Shown here one piece after another: positions 9,363-11,145 of a stretch of DNA of 11,145 bases (position 1 is its first letter; the number at the start of each line of letters is the position of its first letter). The stretch is taken from NCBI GenBank assembly GCA_029975625.1, contig JARKOR010000149.1, positions 1 to 11,145 on the forward strand, written 5' to 3'. Source of the DNA: Nanosynbacter sp. (lineage in GTDB: Bacteria > Patescibacteriota > Saccharimonadia > Saccharimonadales > Saccharimonadaceae). The notes under the pieces are model-generated. The model had not been told where the DNA came from, did no database searches, and saw nothing but the letters and a program-made list of their open reading frames with translations. The position numbers and the translations under genes were made by a program.

Positions 9363-9670
9363 TGGCAGACGAAGCCCCGATACCAGTAGCTGAACCTGAT
9401 GAATCCGCCAAGACAGGCGGTAAGCCCTCTATGTTCGTTAAGGTCTATGCACCGTTCCAAGTATATTTTGAGGGAGACGCCTATAGCGTCAGCGCGGTAA
9501 ACGACGTCGGTCCGTTCGATATCCTACCCAAGCACCGCAACTTTCTATGCATGCTCGCGCCCTGCCAACTGGTCGTTCAGCCCGTGACGGGTAACGCCAA
9601 GAAGATTAAGATTCACCGCGCCCTCATGCACGTCAAAGCCGACAAGGTCGTGGTGTTCATGGATGTGTAA
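9362..9670 (+). CDS. atpC: F1 epsilon-like subunit, beta-sandwich domain only
   Basis: A 102-residue protein from GTG 9362, which shares its G with the beta TAG; GGGGAGGG (9351-9358) lies just upstream. Residues 1-23 are an acidic, Pro-rich extension (MADEAPIPVAEPDESAKTGG). Residues 24-102 match the epsilon N-terminal beta-sandwich: MFVKVYAPFQVYFEGDAYSV and GPFDILPKHRNF (50-61) correspond to 'v..P...v.e.ea..V' and 'GefGILpgHapl'. The protein ends right after the sandwich, so the C-terminal helical hairpin that inhibits ATP hydrolysis in many bacterial F1 enzymes is missing. In the complex this domain should sit at the foot of gamma against the c-ring loops. A later start at ATG 9431 would remove the extension but has a weaker ribosome site. 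Confidence 0.82.
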
Positions 9671-9686
9671 AATATAGAGTAGCGTT

Positions 9687-10185
9687 TTATGCTCCGGCTG
9701 GTGGTGTTTCGTTGCAATTTTCTCGGAACCCGAGCCGTCTGTACATAATTGCGGTTTGGGGACCTGTTTCTATGTTGTTCCGGGCGCTCAAGACGTACCG
9801 CTGACCATCACTGGCGTACATGTAGCAGCCTTCTTTGTTTCCGCCAAGACCATTTCCCTTGTTGGATATACTTTGTGGTAACTTCTGATCAATGTTCGGC
9901 ACCCAATCTGCCTGAGCAGTACCGATATAGCAGTTTGCGTCGGTATGCACCGTAGTGAGGGCCTCGGTACCAATATTTGTGGCTGTTTTTGGATATTCGC
10001 CGTTCTTAATGTAATATATTTCGATTAATTTTTTGGACATTCCTAAGATCTGACATCCTTGCTGAGTCTCGCGCCTTAGCCGAGAAATTCGCGTAGGTGG
10101 CAAGCGTAATGGACGCCAATATACCAATTACTACAATAACTATAAGCAATTATACTATAGTGAAGCCGGTGATCTTTCTTGTCAT
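9687..10185 (-). pseudogene. Type IV pilin-like gene, broken by a stop codon and a frameshift
   Basis: Reading from ATG 10183-10185 gives MTRKITGFTIV, a stop, then LLIVIVVIGILASITLATYA, a textbook class III prepilin signal with the peptidase site after Gly7. The stop (TAA, 10150-10152) replaces the conserved Glu5 of the mature pilin. Further on, RDSARMSDLRNVQK leaves frame at a run of six A on this strand (10029-10034). Removing one A restores KLIEIYYIKNGEYP and the rest of a pilin/pseudopilin head with CYIGTAQADW and EGCYMYASDGQRYVL, to the TAA at 9687-9689. Without the extra base the gene would encode about 165 residues. GGGG at 10198-10201 is a possible ribosome site, and the gene starts 15 bases after the upstream surface-protein gene, so both were probably one operon. 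Two separate lesions make a true pseudogene likelier than one sequencing error. Confidence 0.8.
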
Positions 10186-10200
10186 ATATAATTTTATCCC

Positions 10201-11145
10201 CTAATTTGTTACAAAGTAATCAAAGGCAAAAGATTGATTGCCTGGAGCCGGCGAGGAAGAGCAGATACTAAAGCCGGATTGGTCGCGATCGACGTAATAC
10301 TCCGTGCGGCCTGCTCCATATCCAACGGGGCTAATAAGAACGTGAGGCTGGTTACTGAAACCTTGATTGAAATTAATACGCACCATGCAGCCGGCCTGCG
10401 GGCTATTACCGGTATTGATGTTAACCGTGCCCGTCGTGTCGGAGCCGCTAACGGAAGCTGATCCGCCGGAGCCTAGCGCGCTAACATTAACGGTTCGACT
10501 AGGCGTTGGACCAGTGAATGCAATATGATTTGGAATTTGCAAATTTGCATTTCCACTAAGTACGAGCGTCGTGACAGTAAGTTGCGGCATGGTCACTTCT
10601 CCATTAAACGTGGCGCTACCAGAAACGCTTAGGTCGCGCATCGTAGTATTGCCTTGAATGGCCGCGTTTGAGGCGACTTGGAGTGAATTCATTTGCGTAT
10701 CACCAAGGTTGGTCGCTCCCGAGATAGTCAGAGTTGGCCCCTGAATACTTCCGCCAGTTTGAAGATTTCCTGCAACATTAAGATTGCCTCGCATGAGCGT
10801 TTGACCGTCAATAACAGCGTTTCCTTGGATGGTGAGTGTTTGTGAGGCGCTGCCAACCGAAGCGTCTGTGTTGGCGAGTTGTCTGAGAGCCTCTTCGGTG
10901 AGCTCTTGGCTGCCGACGACTGGCGTTACGGGCTCTTTTTTACTATTCAGGTAGGTAACAATAGTGACAGCTACGGCAACTGCGATGACAAGGAAAAACA
11001 GCAGCAAATACACATTAGCCTTGCGGAAAAAGCGTTTCAGCTTCGATGGCTGTTTTTCGACGACAGATTCAGGTTCGTCGGTGTGTGTTTCTTTTTCCTC
11101 TTCTTCAAGCTCGTCCGGAGTGCGGCTTAGGGCATCTGCTGGTGC
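10201..11145 (-). CDS. Membrane-anchored beta-repeat surface protein (5' end outside window)
   Basis: The frame is open from the window edge to TAG at 10201-10203, 314 residues, so the N-terminus is missing. A start at GTG 11013 is possible but unlikely, because the frame continues upstream with a sensible acidic stretch (DELEEEEKE) and a basic KLKRFFRK just before the membrane helix (about visible residues 45-66, YLLLFFLVIAVAVAVTIV). Outside the membrane follow degenerate repeats of about 15-20 residues, such as LTIQGNAVIDGQTLMRGNL, LTISGATNLGD and LSVSGSATFNGEV, as in beta-helical shafts. The C-terminal domain contains AGCMVRINFNQGF, PHVLISPVG and ends FAFDYFVTN, a cap I associate with CPR surface proteins. 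Two cysteines in that domain may pair. Adhesion or pilus-linked function is a guess from the pilin gene downstream. Confidence 0.8.
   Translation of the reverse strand, partial: APADALSRTPDELEEEEKETHTDEPESVVEKQPSKLKRFFRKANVYLLLFFLVIAVAVAVTIVTYLNSKKEPVTPVVGSQELTEEALRQLANTDASVGSASQTLTIQGNAVIDGQTLMRGNLNVAGNLQTGGSIQGPTLTISGATNLGDTQMNSLQVASNAAIQGNTTMRDLSVSGSATFNGEVTMPQLTVTTLVLSGNANLQIPNHIAFTGPTPSRTVNVSALGSGGSASVSGSDTTGTVNINTGNSPQAGCMVRINFNQGFSNQPHVLISPVGYGAGRTEYYVDRDQSGFSICSSSPAPGNQSFAFDYFVTN

Noticed and set aside
9687..10127. Intact 146-residue protein starting at TTG 10127
   Set aside because: Its first 30 or so residues are the out-of-frame reading of the pilin helix; true pilin similarity begins only at KLIEIYYIKNGEYP.
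10150..10152. Stop codon recoding as the explanation for the pilin stop
   Set aside because: Known CPR code changes affect TGA, not TAA; other genes here end normally with TAA, TGA and TAG, and a second lesion exists in the same gene.

Overview
The window looks like chromosomal DNA of a Candidate Phyla Radiation bacterium, most likely a Saccharibacteria (TM7) relative. Evidence: small tightly packed genes; surface proteins built from an N-terminal membrane anchor plus beta-rich repeats; the C-terminal motif FAFDYFVTN and the segment GAMYYNQSLAKFRCYEDNAW, both of a style I associate with CPR surface proteins; a type IV pilin gene remnant; and the standard genetic code, with TGA used as stop. 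The taxonomic call is inference from style, not from a marker gene.

Layout. At 1-604 (+) lie the possible tail of an upstream gene and a small single-pass membrane protein. At 611-2344 (-) is a large anchored, tail-fibre-like surface protein. At 2542-3111 (+) is a CDP-alcohol phosphatidyltransferase (PgsA-like), with its own extended -10 promoter and a strong hairpin at its stop codon. At 3244-9670 (+) is a seven-gene operon, also behind an extended -10 promoter. At 9687-10185 (-) is a type IV pilin pseudogene with two lesions, and at 10201-11145 (-) a surface protein that runs off the window.

The operon is the main interest. Its order is c-like, b-like, delta, alpha, gamma, beta, epsilon, which is the bacterial atp order, but with clear departures. 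No subunit a lies in the operon or elsewhere in the window. The c-like protein has a signal peptide and an extracytoplasmic beta-rich domain of about 150 residues placed before a c-type hairpin. It keeps the cytoplasmic GRNP loop but has leucine where the ion-binding carboxylate should be. The protein in the b position is a long coiled coil with no membrane segment. Delta keeps its C-terminal domain but has a short, unrecognisable N-terminal half, and alpha has a short N-terminus. Epsilon keeps only the beta-sandwich. Beta retains the residues expected for ATP hydrolysis.

My reading is a divergent F1-type ATPase coupled to a modified c-like ring that carries extracellular domains, with no evident proton path. 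This resembles in principle the F1-like (type 2 and type 3) ATPases known from mollicutes, where F1 has been re-used for non-synthase work. A plausible but unproven role is ATP-driven movement or force on the cell surface. The operon is flanked by surface-protein genes, but sequence alone does not link them to it.
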